NCBI RefSeq assembly: GCF_000190435.1
Contig: NC_015152.1
Span: 688,458 to 752,457, forward strand
Source: Sphaerochaeta globosa str. Buddy
GTDB taxonomy: Bacteria > Spirochaetota > Spirochaetia > Sphaerochaetales > Sphaerochaetaceae
Direction: 5' to 3'
DNA: 64,000 nt
Within the stretch, counting starts at the first letter, position 1; each line of letters starts with the position of its first letter. The notes beneath the pieces were generated by a model that was not told the origin of the DNA, ran no database searches, and was given only the letters and a program-made list of their open reading frames with translations. Of the stretch, positions 52,734 through 61,267 are shown one piece after another. Both the position numbers and the translations under genes were made by a program.

Positions 52734-53435
52734 ATGAGTAAAGACATGCAAAAAATACGCATTTTCGGAGATTCAATATTGAAAGGTGTGGTATATAGTG
52801 AGGAGGAAAATCGCTACGTGCCACTTCAGCCGAATGGATTCGAGCAGCTAGGAATTAGCCTAGGCATTGCATTTCAGAATAGTGCTATGTTTGGTTGCAC
52901 GATTACAAAAGGTATGCAGTTGCTGCAGAAGGCCATCGGAAAGGGATTGGATTGCACCCGTGTGTTACTCGAATATGGTGGCAATGACTGTGATTTTCTC
53001 TGGGATGAAGTCTCAGCACAGCCGAATGGCGAACACCTGCCAAAGACACCCTTGATACCATTCGGCCAGACGCTGAAGGCAATGATAGCTGAACTCAGAT
53101 CAATAGCCGTAGAGCCGATTCTTATGACACTTCCTCCCATCAATTCAGATAGGTATCTCGATCATATCTGTAGGGGAGGTTTGGATCGGAACCGTATTCT
53201 CCATTGGCTGGGTGACTTATATAATATCGAGCGATACCAAGAACTCTACTCGTTACGGATAGCAACAGTGGCTTTGGAGACACAAACACAGCTTATTGAT
53301 ATCCGTAGCGGCTTCTTAGCAAAAAGAAACTGTAATTCTCTTATTTGCATCGATGGCATACATCCTAGTGCAAAAGGTCATGAACTCATTATGGACTTGC
53401 TGCGAGAATCCCACTTGGTGCAGGTTCCAGCGTAG
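52734..53435 (+). CDS. SGNH/GDSL-type hydrolase
   Basis: The start MSKDMQKIRIFGDSILKG (52734, 233 aa) has GGAGG 10 nt upstream. The four blocks of the SGNH fold are visible: GDS with the nucleophile Ser14, the oxyanion Gly in SAMFGCTITKG, the Asn of LEYGGNDCDF, and the Asp-His pair of CIDGIHPSAKGHELI. No signal peptide, so it is cytoplasmic. Substrates of this family include acylated sugars and lipids; here the substrate is unknown. It stands alone, with an AT-rich upstream region. Confidence 0.88.
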   Translation: MSKDMQKIRIFGDSILKGVVYSEEENRYVPLQPNGFEQLGISLGIAFQNSAMFGCTITKGMQLLQKAIGKGLDCTRVLLEYGGNDCDFLWDEVSAQPNGEHLPKTPLIPFGQTLKAMIAELRSIAVEPILMTLPPINSDRYLDHICRGGLDRNRILHWLGDLYNIERYQELYSLRIATVALETQTQLIDIRSGFLAKRNCNSLICIDGIHPSAKGHELIMDLLRESHLVQVPA

Positions 53436-53543
53436 GTTGGTAGTATTACTACTAACCAGGATTTCCCCATTGTCTTAAAGAATTGCATGTTCAAAATGGT
53501 TTATTGAGCTTTGCCCGAGCAGGTATAGCGACAGAAAACATAT

Positions 53544-53936
53544 TCAGCGTCTTACCCGTAGTCCAAGGATTTTTTCCATTTGTTCATACTCTTTGTCGTT
53601 GTGAAGAAGCCCAAACCCGTGCTCAATGCAAAAGGTTGCAATGAGCACATCGATGGTCTTGTGTATGGTAACGCCTTTCTTTCTGAGCAAACGAAAGTTT
53701 TGTGCGGCTTTGATGGCCATATCCTTGCCAATGAAGTCATAATACTCAAGAGAATCCATAAGCCTCCTAGCTTGCTGGAATTGCTTGTTGTCCCGGAATC
53801 CCTGTAAAAACTCCACAATGATCAAATCACCCGTTACAACACGGTCCTGTTTCAATTCTCTGTCCAGGATATCAGTTTGGGCGGTACGTACCCCATTCAC
53901 ATAGTCAATCCAGACAGAGGTATCTACAACCATCAT
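53544..53936 (-). CDS. vapC: VapC-type PIN-domain toxin
   Basis: This 130-aa protein has the PIN nuclease acids: Asp5 in MMVVDTSVWIDYVNG, the Glu in DLIIVEFLQGF and the C-terminal Asp in TIDVLIATFCIEHG, with LLHNDKEYEQM following. VapC toxins cleave tRNA or rRNA when unmasked. Its ATG overlaps the stop of the antitoxin gene by ATGA, so the pair is co-translated. All expected acidic residues are present, so it looks active. Confidence 0.9.
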   Translation of the reverse strand: MMVVDTSVWIDYVNGVRTAQTDILDRELKQDRVVTGDLIIVEFLQGFRDNKQFQQARRLMDSLEYYDFIGKDMAIKAAQNFRLLRKKGVTIHKTIDVLIATFCIEHGFGLLHNDKEYEQMEKILGLRVRR

Positions 53937-54127
53937 TTGTTGGTTCTCATTGCATCAAGATCGCCTTCCCATGTGAGCTTACCTCTGAGTTCACGGATCT
54001 TTTCTTGTTTTTTCATGGTAATGAGGAGCTTCAAGCCTTCCTCTACCGCTTCTTTTTTAGTTTTATACCCAGAAATCAGTAATGCTTCGCTCATCAACTG
54101 GTCATCGATGATTATGTTCGTACGCAT
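53933..54127 (-). CDS. vapB: VapB-type antitoxin (DUF2191-like)
   Basis: The start MRTNIIIDDQLMSEAL (54127, 64 aa) has GGAGG 5 nt upstream. The N-terminal ribbon (RTNIIIDDQL) and the helices LLISGYKTKKEAVEEGLKLL form the DNA-binding ribbon-helix-helix typical of VapB. The C-terminal tail KLTWEGDLDAMRTNK should wrap the VapC active site. It overlaps vapC by ATGA and is preceded by a palindromic operator over its -10 box. Confidence 0.9.
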   Translation of the reverse strand: MRTNIIIDDQLMSEALLISGYKTKKEAVEEGLKLLITMKKQEKIRELRGKLTWEGDLDAMRTNK

Positions 54128-54143
54128 TGAAACCTCCAGATAG

Positions 54144-54193
54144 CCATGTGTATCAATATTCATAATGATACACATGGAAACTGAAAACGTCAA
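54144..54193 (-). promoter_or_regulatory. vapBC promoter with overlapping palindromic operator
   Basis: The -35 TTGACG (54193-54188) and -10 TATCAT (54170-54165) each match 5 of 6 bases, with 17 bp between. A perfect 12-bp inverted repeat, CCATGTGTATCA (54144-54155) and TGATACACATGG (54166-54177), covers the -10 box. This is the classic layout for toxin-antitoxin autorepression. Confidence 0.8.
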
Positions 54194-54256
54194 ACCTAAT
54201 AAGAACATAGATCTCGGATAGTTCTCTCATGTTTCTTCGGCTAGGCAACGTAATCA

Positions 54257-54940
54257 CTAAAACAAACTCCCTTCCAGCATGGAAAGGTATCCTTCCTCCC
54301 CGAAGATCAAATGGTCCAGGATCTTGATACCCAGAATATCACCAGCTTGCCTGAGTCGGCGGGTCACATCCTTGTCCTCCATGCTTGGCTGGAGGTTGCC
54401 GCTGGGGTGGTTGTGGGCAACCACGATTGCAGTTGCTCGTTGTCTTACTGCCTCGGTGAATACTTCTCTCGGATGAACGAGTGTTCTATTGACCAGCCCA
54501 ACCGAACAAACATTTACTGAAAGTACCTCGTGTGCCCCATTGAGGCAAATGCTCAGAAAGTGCTCCTGCATCCGTGAGGCATAGTGCTGAATAAGCGGGT
54601 AGATCTCTGAGGGGGTGGATATTTGTCGACGTTTTGGAGGTAGGCGCCTTCTTCCCAGTTCCAAGGCAGAACCTATGAGCGTTGCCTTGGCGGTACCAAG
54701 GCCGGGAATGTTCATCAGCTCATCATTGGACACCACTGCCTTCTTATCGAGCAGTTCCAACAAGTCCTTTGCGATTGCATTCACCGACCGCTCCTTGTTC
54801 CCGCTCCCGATGAGAATGGCCAGCAATTCTTGGTCGCTGAGGGCTTCAGCTCCCCGCTCAAGCATTCTCTCTCGTGGTCTATCACAAGCCGCCATTTCCT
54901 GGATTCGTTGTTCCGTTGGTTCACTAATTAGGTATTTCAT
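54257..54940 (-). CDS. radC: RadC family JAB1/MPN protein
   Basis: This 227-aa protein has an N-terminal helix-hairpin-helix region (about 15-105: RERMLERGAEALSDQELLAI, MNIPGLGTAKATLI) and a C-terminal JAMM metalloprotease-like domain with the zinc motif VVAHNHPSGNLQPSMED near residue 175. The name refers to DNA repair, but the biochemical role is unsettled. It is transcribed divergently from the MerR gene. Confidence 0.94.
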   Translation of the reverse strand: MKYLISEPTEQRIQEMAACDRPRERMLERGAEALSDQELLAILIGSGNKERSVNAIAKDLLELLDKKAVVSNDELMNIPGLGTAKATLIGSALELGRRRLPPKRRQISTPSEIYPLIQHYASRMQEHFLSICLNGAHEVLSVNVCSVGLVNRTLVHPREVFTEAVRQRATAIVVAHNHPSGNLQPSMEDKDVTRRLRQAGDILGIKILDHLIFGEEGYLSMLEGSLF

Positions 54941-55009
54941 ACTCAGCTAAGGCAAAGAGAGTACCGCTTTGCTTGAGTCCTCATGCACAGTTGTGGTACA
55001 AATGCATGT

Positions 55010-55453
55010 ATGCAACAAACGTATCGCATCGGAGAACTGGCAAGAAAGTGCAACGTGACCGTTCGAACCATCAGGTACTACGAGTCACTCGGCCTCTTGA
55101 AAACCAACCATCGCAGTGATGGTGGGCAGCGTTACTATACCGATGCCGATGTTGTGTACCTGAACCGAATTGCTGAACTCAAGGACCTGGATTTTACCCT
55201 CAGTGAAATCAGAACCATCGTTCTGATGGGCAATGAGGACACAACCGGACAGAAGCGAAGAAACGAGCTGCTTCGTCAATATCGCAGCAAGCTCAGTGAA
55301 GCCATGGAACGTCAGGCCGCCATCGAAAAGCGTGTTGCAGACCTTAGCTGGCATATCCAGCAACTAGAGACCAACGATGACTTCCAGCAGTGCCCCGGTC
55401 TGATGTGCAAGAGTTGCACCTTCAAGGAAAACTGCCGTTTTAGAGAGCTCTAG
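55010..55453 (+). CDS. MerR family regulator with C-terminal Cys4 cluster
   Basis: The start MQQTYRIGELARKCNVTVRT (55010, 147 aa) fits the MerR winged helix (residues 4-72: RTIRYYESLGLL, GGQRYYTDADVVYL). A dimerisation coiled coil spans about 80-122. The tail holds Cys128, Cys133, Cys136 and Cys142 (C-x4-C-x2-C-x5-C), close to but not identical with SoxR (C-x2-C-x-C-x5-C), so it may carry an iron-sulfur cluster or a metal ion. A promoter-like TTGAGT-18-TACAAA would start transcription at or next to the ATG, and no clear ribosome binding site is seen. Its 3' end overlaps that of the convergent gene by 14 bp. Confidence 0.88.
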   Translation: MQQTYRIGELARKCNVTVRTIRYYESLGLLKTNHRSDGGQRYYTDADVVYLNRIAELKDLDFTLSEIRTIVLMGNEDTTGQKRRNELLRQYRSKLSEAMERQAAIEKRVADLSWHIQQLETNDDFQQCPGLMCKSCTFKENCRFREL

Positions 55454-56246
55454 TAAGCAGGTACTCTCCCACAACCCGAGCTTGCCTCAGGGCTTGGAGC
55501 TTCAGCTCCAAGGGAAGGTGTTGGTTGAAGAACATGCACTCATACGTCAAATCGCCGGCATACTTGGTCTCTACCAAAGCCCTAACCACCGCATCCCAAT
55601 CGATGGTTCCATAGAATGGCAGCAGATGCTCATCTTCCTTTCCCTTGTTGTCGGCAATGTGAGTCGCCACCAAATAGCTTCCCATCACATGGATATCCAG
55701 AGCAAGGTCATGGCCACGTAGGTGGGCATGGCCGGTGTCGTAACAAATACCCACAGATGGTGAGTTGAAAGCTTTGACTAGCTCGACAAGCTCTGTGATT
55801 TCTGTCATCTCGTCATCGGCATTCAAATTCTCAAAGGCAAGGATGATGTTTTTCTGTTCAGCACTGTGCACATAGCTTTCATACGCCCCCAAGTTTTGCT
55901 GTACACCCCCCTTGGTGGGATGTACCACCAACAGGGGAATGCCCAATTGCTGACAAATGTCCAGACAGCGATTGAGCAACTCGTCCAGGATATGTCCATC
56001 AGAAGCATAGGGAGCATGAGCTTGGTTGAAGGTGAGGGCATGTTGGCTTTTCAGTTCCTTCAACTTACCAACATAGTGCTTCCAATCACTTCCGGCAAGG
56101 CTTCCTTGGGGATTGAGCATCTCGCACAGGTTCAGATCCAATACCTTGAAGCCCTCCTTGGCATAGAGGCCGAGGAGGTGGATCATTTCTGTCTTGCTTC
56201 CGTCACGATTGAAGCTGATAAGGTTGGTGCTGGTAGCTATTCTCAC
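55440..56246 (-). CDS. Sugar phosphate isomerase/epimerase (xylose isomerase-like TIM barrel)
   Basis: The start is set at GTG 56246, which overlaps the solute-binding protein stop as TAGTG (268 aa, MRIATSTNLISF); the longer frame runs into the neighbour. The barrel shows VVHPTKGGVQQNLG, ILAFENLNADDE with a metal-ligand Glu, VGICYDTGHAHLRGHD with Asp and His ligands, THIADNKGKEDEHLLPFYGTIDW and ECMFF. These are typical of AP-endonuclease-2-type isomerases/epimerases. It follows the ABC import genes, so it probably acts on the imported sugar. Confidence 0.85.
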   Translation of the reverse strand: MRIATSTNLISFNRDGSKTEMIHLLGLYAKEGFKVLDLNLCEMLNPQGSLAGSDWKHYVGKLKELKSQHALTFNQAHAPYASDGHILDELLNRCLDICQQLGIPLLVVHPTKGGVQQNLGAYESYVHSAEQKNIILAFENLNADDEMTEITELVELVKAFNSPSVGICYDTGHAHLRGHDLALDIHVMGSYLVATHIADNKGKEDEHLLPFYGTIDWDAVVRALVETKYAGDLTYECMFFNQHLPLELKLQALRQARVVGEYLLTRAL

Positions 56247-57586
56247 TACTTCTGCATCCGTAGGAACTCGGTGAAGTAACTGTTTATTTCTGTCTCTAGA
56301 GCCTTGCTGGTCTGTTCGGGGCTCAGGTTCTCTGTCAGCATTTTCAGGATGCCGCTCTGTAGCGCATAATAGATCTGATAGGCGCTGGGAACCCACATGC
56401 CCTGAAGCTTAGGATTGCTATCCAAGAGTTGCTTGATGGCAACCCCGTAGTGGGGGTTTGCTTGTAGATGCGCCTCAAACTCAGGCAGCGTGTAGGTATC
56501 ACGATTAACCGGGAAGTAGCCGGTTGCAATATGCCACACGAGCTGCTGCTTAGCACTGGTGGCAAACTTGACGAATTCCCATGCTGCCCCCTCATTACCC
56601 GAACCATTGTTCAAGGCGTATATGGCACCACCGCCGACATTCACGCCCCCGGTTGCCTTCTCATCGACCATGGGGAAGGGAGCAACCGCGAACTCAAATC
56701 TATCACCGACCATCGACTGAATGGTGGTAAGGTTGCTGGTCGACGCAACGATCATGGCAACCCTTCCGCTGGCGAAGGCTCCATTGAGGTCGCTGGTCAA
56801 GTTCTCCAATGACTCTGTTGCATATAAGGCTCTCCACTTGGTAAGAAAGTTGACCATTGTCCCATTCTCGTGGAACAGAACCTTGGTGGGGTTGCCCGTA
56901 TGCCCATTCTCATAATCTGTCAAATACGAGAGGCCGTTCTGTTGTCCAAGCCAAACCATCAACTCATAGGTAGTGGGGACATTGGCAAAGCCATAGCGGG
57001 TTACCTTTCCCTTGTCGTCTGTTTTCTTGAGCTTGCTTGCAACGAGGGCTAGCTCATCGAGAGTACGGGGAGCTTTGGCAATTCCCGCCTCATCAAAGGC
57101 AGTCTTGTTGTAGTAGAGAAGGATGGTGGAGCTATTGAAGGGCATGGCGATCATTTTCTCTTTGTACGTGATCGAGAGCCGGGCAGCTTCCATGATCTGG
57201 GCCAGGTCGTAGTTGTCGGCTTTTGCCAAATCTTCCATGGCTATCAGGTTGGCATTGTCCCGGATGTCCAGGACTGCAGCACCATCCAGCTGGACCAAGT
57301 CGGGAAGGTCGCTGGTTATGGATGACTGTAGAATCGCCTTTGCCTTGGTAAGCACATCGTTGGCCTTTCCCTGGTACACAGCTTGTACTTGAATATGCTT
57401 CTCTTTACCAACGGTGCTGTTGAATTCTTCAACAAGGGCCTCTGCGGCTTTGCCGGCAAGGCCGCTATTTGGATGCCACCAGGTAATGGTGGTTACCGCA
57501 TCGGTCTGGTTTTCTTCTTGTCCAAGGGCGGACAAGCTCTGGGTAGCCAAAAGAACTAGTAGTGCATAGATGAACAATCGTTTCAT
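56246..57586 (-). CDS. Sugar ABC transporter solute-binding protein
   Basis: This 446-aa protein has a signal sequence (MKRLFIYALLVLLATQSLSA) and cluster B/UgpB-like features: TTITWWHPNSGLAGKAAEALV at the N-terminus, DLPDLVQLDGAAVLDI, MIAMPFNSSTILLYYNKTAFDEAG and AWEFVKFATSAKQQ. It captures a sugar, glycerol-phosphate diester or oligosaccharide in the periplasm (or at the surface) and delivers it to the two permeases upstream. It is 2 bp from the permease gene. No lipobox is seen. Confidence 0.9.
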   Translation of the reverse strand: MKRLFIYALLVLLATQSLSALGQEENQTDAVTTITWWHPNSGLAGKAAEALVEEFNSTVGKEKHIQVQAVYQGKANDVLTKAKAILQSSITSDLPDLVQLDGAAVLDIRDNANLIAMEDLAKADNYDLAQIMEAARLSITYKEKMIAMPFNSSTILLYYNKTAFDEAGIAKAPRTLDELALVASKLKKTDDKGKVTRYGFANVPTTYELMVWLGQQNGLSYLTDYENGHTGNPTKVLFHENGTMVNFLTKWRALYATESLENLTSDLNGAFASGRVAMIVASTSNLTTIQSMVGDRFEFAVAPFPMVDEKATGGVNVGGGAIYALNNGSGNEGAAWEFVKFATSAKQQLVWHIATGYFPVNRDTYTLPEFEAHLQANPHYGVAIKQLLDSNPKLQGMWVPSAYQIYYALQSGILKMLTENLSPEQTSKALETEINSYFTEFLRMQK

Positions 57587-57588
57587 GG

Positions 57589-58395
57589 TTATCTCCCTGC
57601 AAAGCGTGTACTCACGCTGGTTTGGATTGGTTTATGCATCGCGACGAAGGCGATGAGAATCGGGGTTATCAACAACGTAATTGCGGCAAACTGCGGACCG
57701 TAATCGAGGTTCTCCGAGAAGCCGAGCATGGTAAGGCCGACTTGGACGGTTCTCATACTCTCCTTGTTGGTGACCAGCAAAGGCCAAAGGTAATCGTTGA
57801 AAATGGTGCTGAAGCTATGGATTGCCAATGTGATCACCACAGCCTTGCTGATGGGAATCAGGAGGGTGGTCAGAAAGCGGATATCCCCACACCCTTCAAG
57901 GATTGCTGCCTCACGATATTCGCTGCTTACCGTCTTGAAGTACTGCCTAAGCATGAATATGTGGGTAGGGGCGAGCAACAGGGTGCTGATAATCCCCAGG
58001 TAGGAATCGGTGAGCCTGAGAGCGCGGATGGTTGTGTAGTTGGCAAGCAAGAGGGCATCGGAGGGAAGGAGCATGGTTGCCACTATGAGCACAAACAGAG
58101 TATCCCTTCCCTTGAATGTAAAAAAGGAGAACGTATAGGCACTTATAATGCTGATAGCCATGCGTAATGCAGTTCCCAGCGAAGCGGTAAGTAACGAATT
58201 TGCCAAGAACCGCTCAAGATTCGATTCCTTGAACGCTCTGGCATAATTTTCCAGCGTCGGCACTGAAGGAAGGAGTCTAGCCGGAATACTGGTGAAGTCG
58301 GCATAGCTGAAAAACGAGGCGCTGATAGAGTAGAAAATGGGAAACACGATAACGAGGGAACAGAGCGTGGCGATGAGGGCTGTCAGTTTTTTCAT
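57589..58395 (-). CDS. Sugar ABC transporter permease (UgpE/MalG-like)
   Basis: This 268-aa protein has six membrane helices. The EAA loop (REAAILEGCGDIRFLTTLLI, about 158-177) contacts the ATPase. It begins MKKLTALIATLCSLVIVFPIF and overlaps the partner permease by ATGA. The MalG-like order of loops and short length identify it as the second permease of a binding-protein-dependent importer. No ATPase gene is in the operon, so it probably shares a common MsmK/UgpC-type ATPase encoded elsewhere. Confidence 0.92.
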   Translation of the reverse strand: MKKLTALIATLCSLVIVFPIFYSISASFFSYADFTSIPARLLPSVPTLENYARAFKESNLERFLANSLLTASLGTALRMAISIISAYTFSFFTFKGRDTLFVLIVATMLLPSDALLLANYTTIRALRLTDSYLGIISTLLLAPTHIFMLRQYFKTVSSEYREAAILEGCGDIRFLTTLLIPISKAVVITLAIHSFSTIFNDYLWPLLVTNKESMRTVQVGLTMLGFSENLDYGPQFAAITLLITPILIAFVAMHKPIQTSVSTRFAGR

Positions 58396-59258
58396 TGGTA
58401 GTAGACCCTCCTTCGTTCCAGATGGAGAAGCAGCAACAGTGCCGATAAGGTGAGCAGAAAAACTACTGTTGCTATCGCCGAACCCATGGCATAGTTGCCG
58501 CTCTTAAACCCTTCAAGGTACATCTGATAAACCAATGTCTGGGTGGAACGGAAGGGGCCCCCTTCAGTAAGAATGAGGACCGGAGAGGATATAAGCATTG
58601 CATCTTTGATGTTGGTCATCAGGACAAATACAAAGGTGGGAGCGATGAGCGGGGCTTGGAGGTACCGAAAGACCTGCAGGCTGTTCGCTCCCTCAATCTT
58701 TGCAACTTCATGAAGTTCGGAGGGGACGTTACGCAATGCTGCATGCAGCAAAAGGAAGTTCAGTCCGATATCGAGATATACCCCGGCGATGACAAGCAAG
58801 GCCATCGCTGCATGCTTGTCGTTGAACCATTGAATGTCAGAGCCGAACAACTGGTTGATGATGCCGATGGAAGGGTTGAACATCATTTTCAGGATCATCA
58901 TGGCGCTGGAAAGACCGACGGCCATGGGAAGAAAGAAGAATATCTGATTAAGGGTTGCCAGTTTTCCCTTGCGGTTCGAAAGCAACGCTGCGCCTAAGCA
59001 GATGATTAAATTGGTAGGAACAAAGTAGAGGGTGAAACGCAAGGTGTTGGAAAGGCTGGCTTGGAATGATTGGCTCACGAACAGCCGTTGGTAGTTCTCA
59101 AAGCCTACAAAACTGAGCCGCTGTCCCTGAAGGGAGACGGTATGCAGACTGTTGAGCAAGGTAAGCAGGAAGGGTCGATATGCAAAAACCACCGCAAGGG
59201 CGAGTGCGGGCAGTATGAGGATATAGGGTTTGAGCAACGAGGCGGTTCTTTTCTTCAT
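58392..59258 (-). CDS. Sugar ABC transporter permease (UgpA/MalF-like)
   Basis: The start MKKRTASLLKPYILIL (59258, 288 aa) is chosen because family members begin like this; a start 10-14 codons earlier is possible, and neither has a good ribosome binding site. Six membrane helices are seen, with the EAA-type loop ELHEVAKIEGANSLQVFRYL. It is the first gene of the importer operon, followed by the second permease, the solute-binding protein and the isomerase/epimerase. Confidence 0.9.
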   Translation of the reverse strand: MKKRTASLLKPYILILPALALAVVFAYRPFLLTLLNSLHTVSLQGQRLSFVGFENYQRLFVSQSFQASLSNTLRFTLYFVPTNLIICLGAALLSNRKGKLATLNQIFFFLPMAVGLSSAMMILKMMFNPSIGIINQLFGSDIQWFNDKHAAMALLVIAGVYLDIGLNFLLLHAALRNVPSELHEVAKIEGANSLQVFRYLQAPLIAPTFVFVLMTNIKDAMLISSPVLILTEGGPFRSTQTLVYQMYLEGFKSGNYAMGSAIATVVFLLTLSALLLLLHLERRRVYYQ

Positions 59259-59367
59259 GGTAGGTTGGTCCCGTGCAGATACTACCGCCATTGTAGACAA
59301 AAACGCAAGTCCGATGAGGACCTAATTATAGTATTTGGAAAGAAATACCTTACGTAGAAGAAGGGTG

Positions 59368-59396
59368 CGTCAGCTTTCTGTAAGATAAAGCTGACG
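59368..59396. terminator. Hairpin downstream of the beta-barrel protein gene
   Basis: CGTCAGCTTT (59368-59377) and AAAGCTGACG (59387-59396) form a perfect 10-bp stem with a 9-nt loop. The downstream T content on the minus strand is modest. It lies 33 nt after the stop of the gene at 59429. Confidence 0.55.
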
Positions 59397-59428
59397 TCAA
59401 GGAATACAAGGTTAGGTTTATCAGATTT

Positions 59429-61114
59429 CTAGAACTTGAACTTCATACCGAATACCAATTGCAGGTCTGAAGCCTCAGAGGAATAGAGGGCCGTACTCTT
59501 CGTGTAGATTCTCCTTCCTATCCAGTTGGCTTGGGCATACACATCAAGATTCTTCCATTCTGTATAATAGATACCCGTAAGGCCGATGATGAGGCGTTCG
59601 GTGATGCTGTCACCGGAGGGAGAGGGACCATCTACATTGGGAGAGTCGGTATTGTTGCTAACAGAATCAACATGATGGGCAGCCCCATAGGTCAGCTTTC
59701 CCTGTCGATGAACAATAACCGAACCTTCTAGAGAAAAGTGATTGGGTCTCATATACGAGAGCTTTGCTTGGTACACCTTGCTGTCCGATCCCCACTGGTA
59801 GCCAAGGTAATCGATGATCATGGGCTCCAGATGCGCTTGGTGCTTCATCAGGTCCCTGGCTACGAGGAAATCGACGTTCTGTCTTCGATAAAACGCAGGG
59901 TCTAGAGAGGCGTACTCTGCTTGGGTTGTCCAATACCCCTGATTATGACTCCAAGAGTAGGTAATTCCACCCAGGTATGCCATGGCATTTGCTGTATTTG
60001 CCTTCTCGCTGGAGAGCTGTAGTTGGTCGAGGGCGAACTGGCCATGCAGTGACAAGCCTTTAGCTGGGGATAGGTCGGCTTCGATGCTGGCTATCGAGTT
60101 GACGTTGGCAGCATCGAAGATGTTGTGATAGATATAGGTGGGATCGAGGTACTGGGGGGAAAGGTTGTCGGCATTTGCCATAATGTTCTCTGAGATGGAA
60201 AAGCGTGCCCAAGCTAATGGCCTGAATTCTATGCGGTGACCAAGGAAAATCCGGTTTCCTGCATTCGATTCGCTGAGATCGGGGAAGAAGAGATAGAGAA
60301 ACTGCACCTTGGTGTTCTGGCTGAAGAAGGAAGCTGAAAGGCTGGTGTGGTTGGAGATATGATCCCCAATGACTAAGTTGCCACTGCTCCCCTGGCCCCA
60401 GGATACCGGTCCTTTCCCAAGACTGAGTGCGTAATACGGCCCTGCAAAGGTGAGTTGGCTATGCCTGGGGAAGTCGGCTTCAAGTTCTTTGCCTGATGTG
60501 GGAAGGTTGGTGGTAAAGAGGCGTTTATAGAGGTAGGAGGATTCCACGAGCTGAGGACCGATTGGGCGTAAGTCATTGTTACTAATATAGGGAAGTATTG
60601 CCCCAATACCATAATAGGTTGGCACATTTTTTGTTTCGTCTCGTTCAGTATAGCCACCCACCCCAGCCTGCAGGGAAGTCTCAAAGAGGAATGATGGGCT
60701 GAATTGCAGGGAGATGGTCAAATCAAAGAGAGGGTCTCTCTCATCATAGCTGTACATCCAGTCTTCGAACGTGGTGAAGTCTGCGCTGTTGGTGTGGGTA
60801 TAGGCTTCCAGGGCGATGGTTGGAGTCACTTTGGCGGAGAAGTTGTCGGTTTTGTTTGTTTTGATTCTCTGCCATGCTTGCTCTAGCAATGCCTTGTATT
60901 GTGTCTGTTGGGGAAGCATGTTCAATATTTGAACAGCCTCATTGGTATTCCAAGGACGAGAGGCGGAGGGAAGGGGGATGCCATGCAGGCGGTACAGGAG
61001 GTCGACCTCCTCGTAGAGAGGAGAGTCGAGGGGGATTTGCTCGGGTGAGTAGGAGCCAAACAGCAGGCTTGCTGTTATGAACACTATGAGTAGGGAACAA
61101 TAACGAACCTTCAT
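59429..61114 (-). CDS. Outer-membrane beta-barrel protein (Wzi-like possible)
   Basis: This 561-aa protein has a signal peptide (MKVRYCSLLIVFITASLLFG), then a short helical region with a plausible periplasmic role (PLYEEVDLLYRLHGIPLPSAS, which is like the N-terminus of capsule-assembly Wzi proteins). A long run of amphipathic strands ends in the canonical C-terminal SDLQLVFGMKFKF with terminal Phe. The stretch FAGPYYALSLGKGPVSWGQG also recalls Wzi-type barrels. Family assignment is tentative. It likely sits in the outer membrane. Confidence 0.65.
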   Translation of the reverse strand: MKVRYCSLLIVFITASLLFGSYSPEQIPLDSPLYEEVDLLYRLHGIPLPSASRPWNTNEAVQILNMLPQQTQYKALLEQAWQRIKTNKTDNFSAKVTPTIALEAYTHTNSADFTTFEDWMYSYDERDPLFDLTISLQFSPSFLFETSLQAGVGGYTERDETKNVPTYYGIGAILPYISNNDLRPIGPQLVESSYLYKRLFTTNLPTSGKELEADFPRHSQLTFAGPYYALSLGKGPVSWGQGSSGNLVIGDHISNHTSLSASFFSQNTKVQFLYLFFPDLSESNAGNRIFLGHRIEFRPLAWARFSISENIMANADNLSPQYLDPTYIYHNIFDAANVNSIASIEADLSPAKGLSLHGQFALDQLQLSSEKANTANAMAYLGGITYSWSHNQGYWTTQAEYASLDPAFYRRQNVDFLVARDLMKHQAHLEPMIIDYLGYQWGSDSKVYQAKLSYMRPNHFSLEGSVIVHRQGKLTYGAAHHVDSVSNNTDSPNVDGPSPSGDSITERLIIGLTGIYYTEWKNLDVYAQANWIGRRIYTKSTALYSSEASDLQLVFGMKFKF

Positions 61115-61207
61115 CTTCGAATCCTTTGTTCAGGTGTGCTTGTGTGTACTGTAGAACATGAAAGGCAAAATGAAAAGGTTTTCTGCTTTTCAAAGGTTCT
61201 GTGTGAT

Positions 61208-61234
61208 ATAAAAGAGAGGCCTTCATTAGGCCTC
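61208..61234 (-). terminator. Intrinsic terminator after the GltS-type symporter gene
   Basis: On the minus strand GAGGCCT (61234-61228) pairs perfectly with AGGCCTC (61222-61216) around a 5-nt loop and is followed by TCTTTTATAT. It lies 34 nt after the symporter stop. Confidence 0.75.
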
Positions 61235-61267
61235 CCCGTTCTTGAGAATTCAGATTAGCCCCATTCC

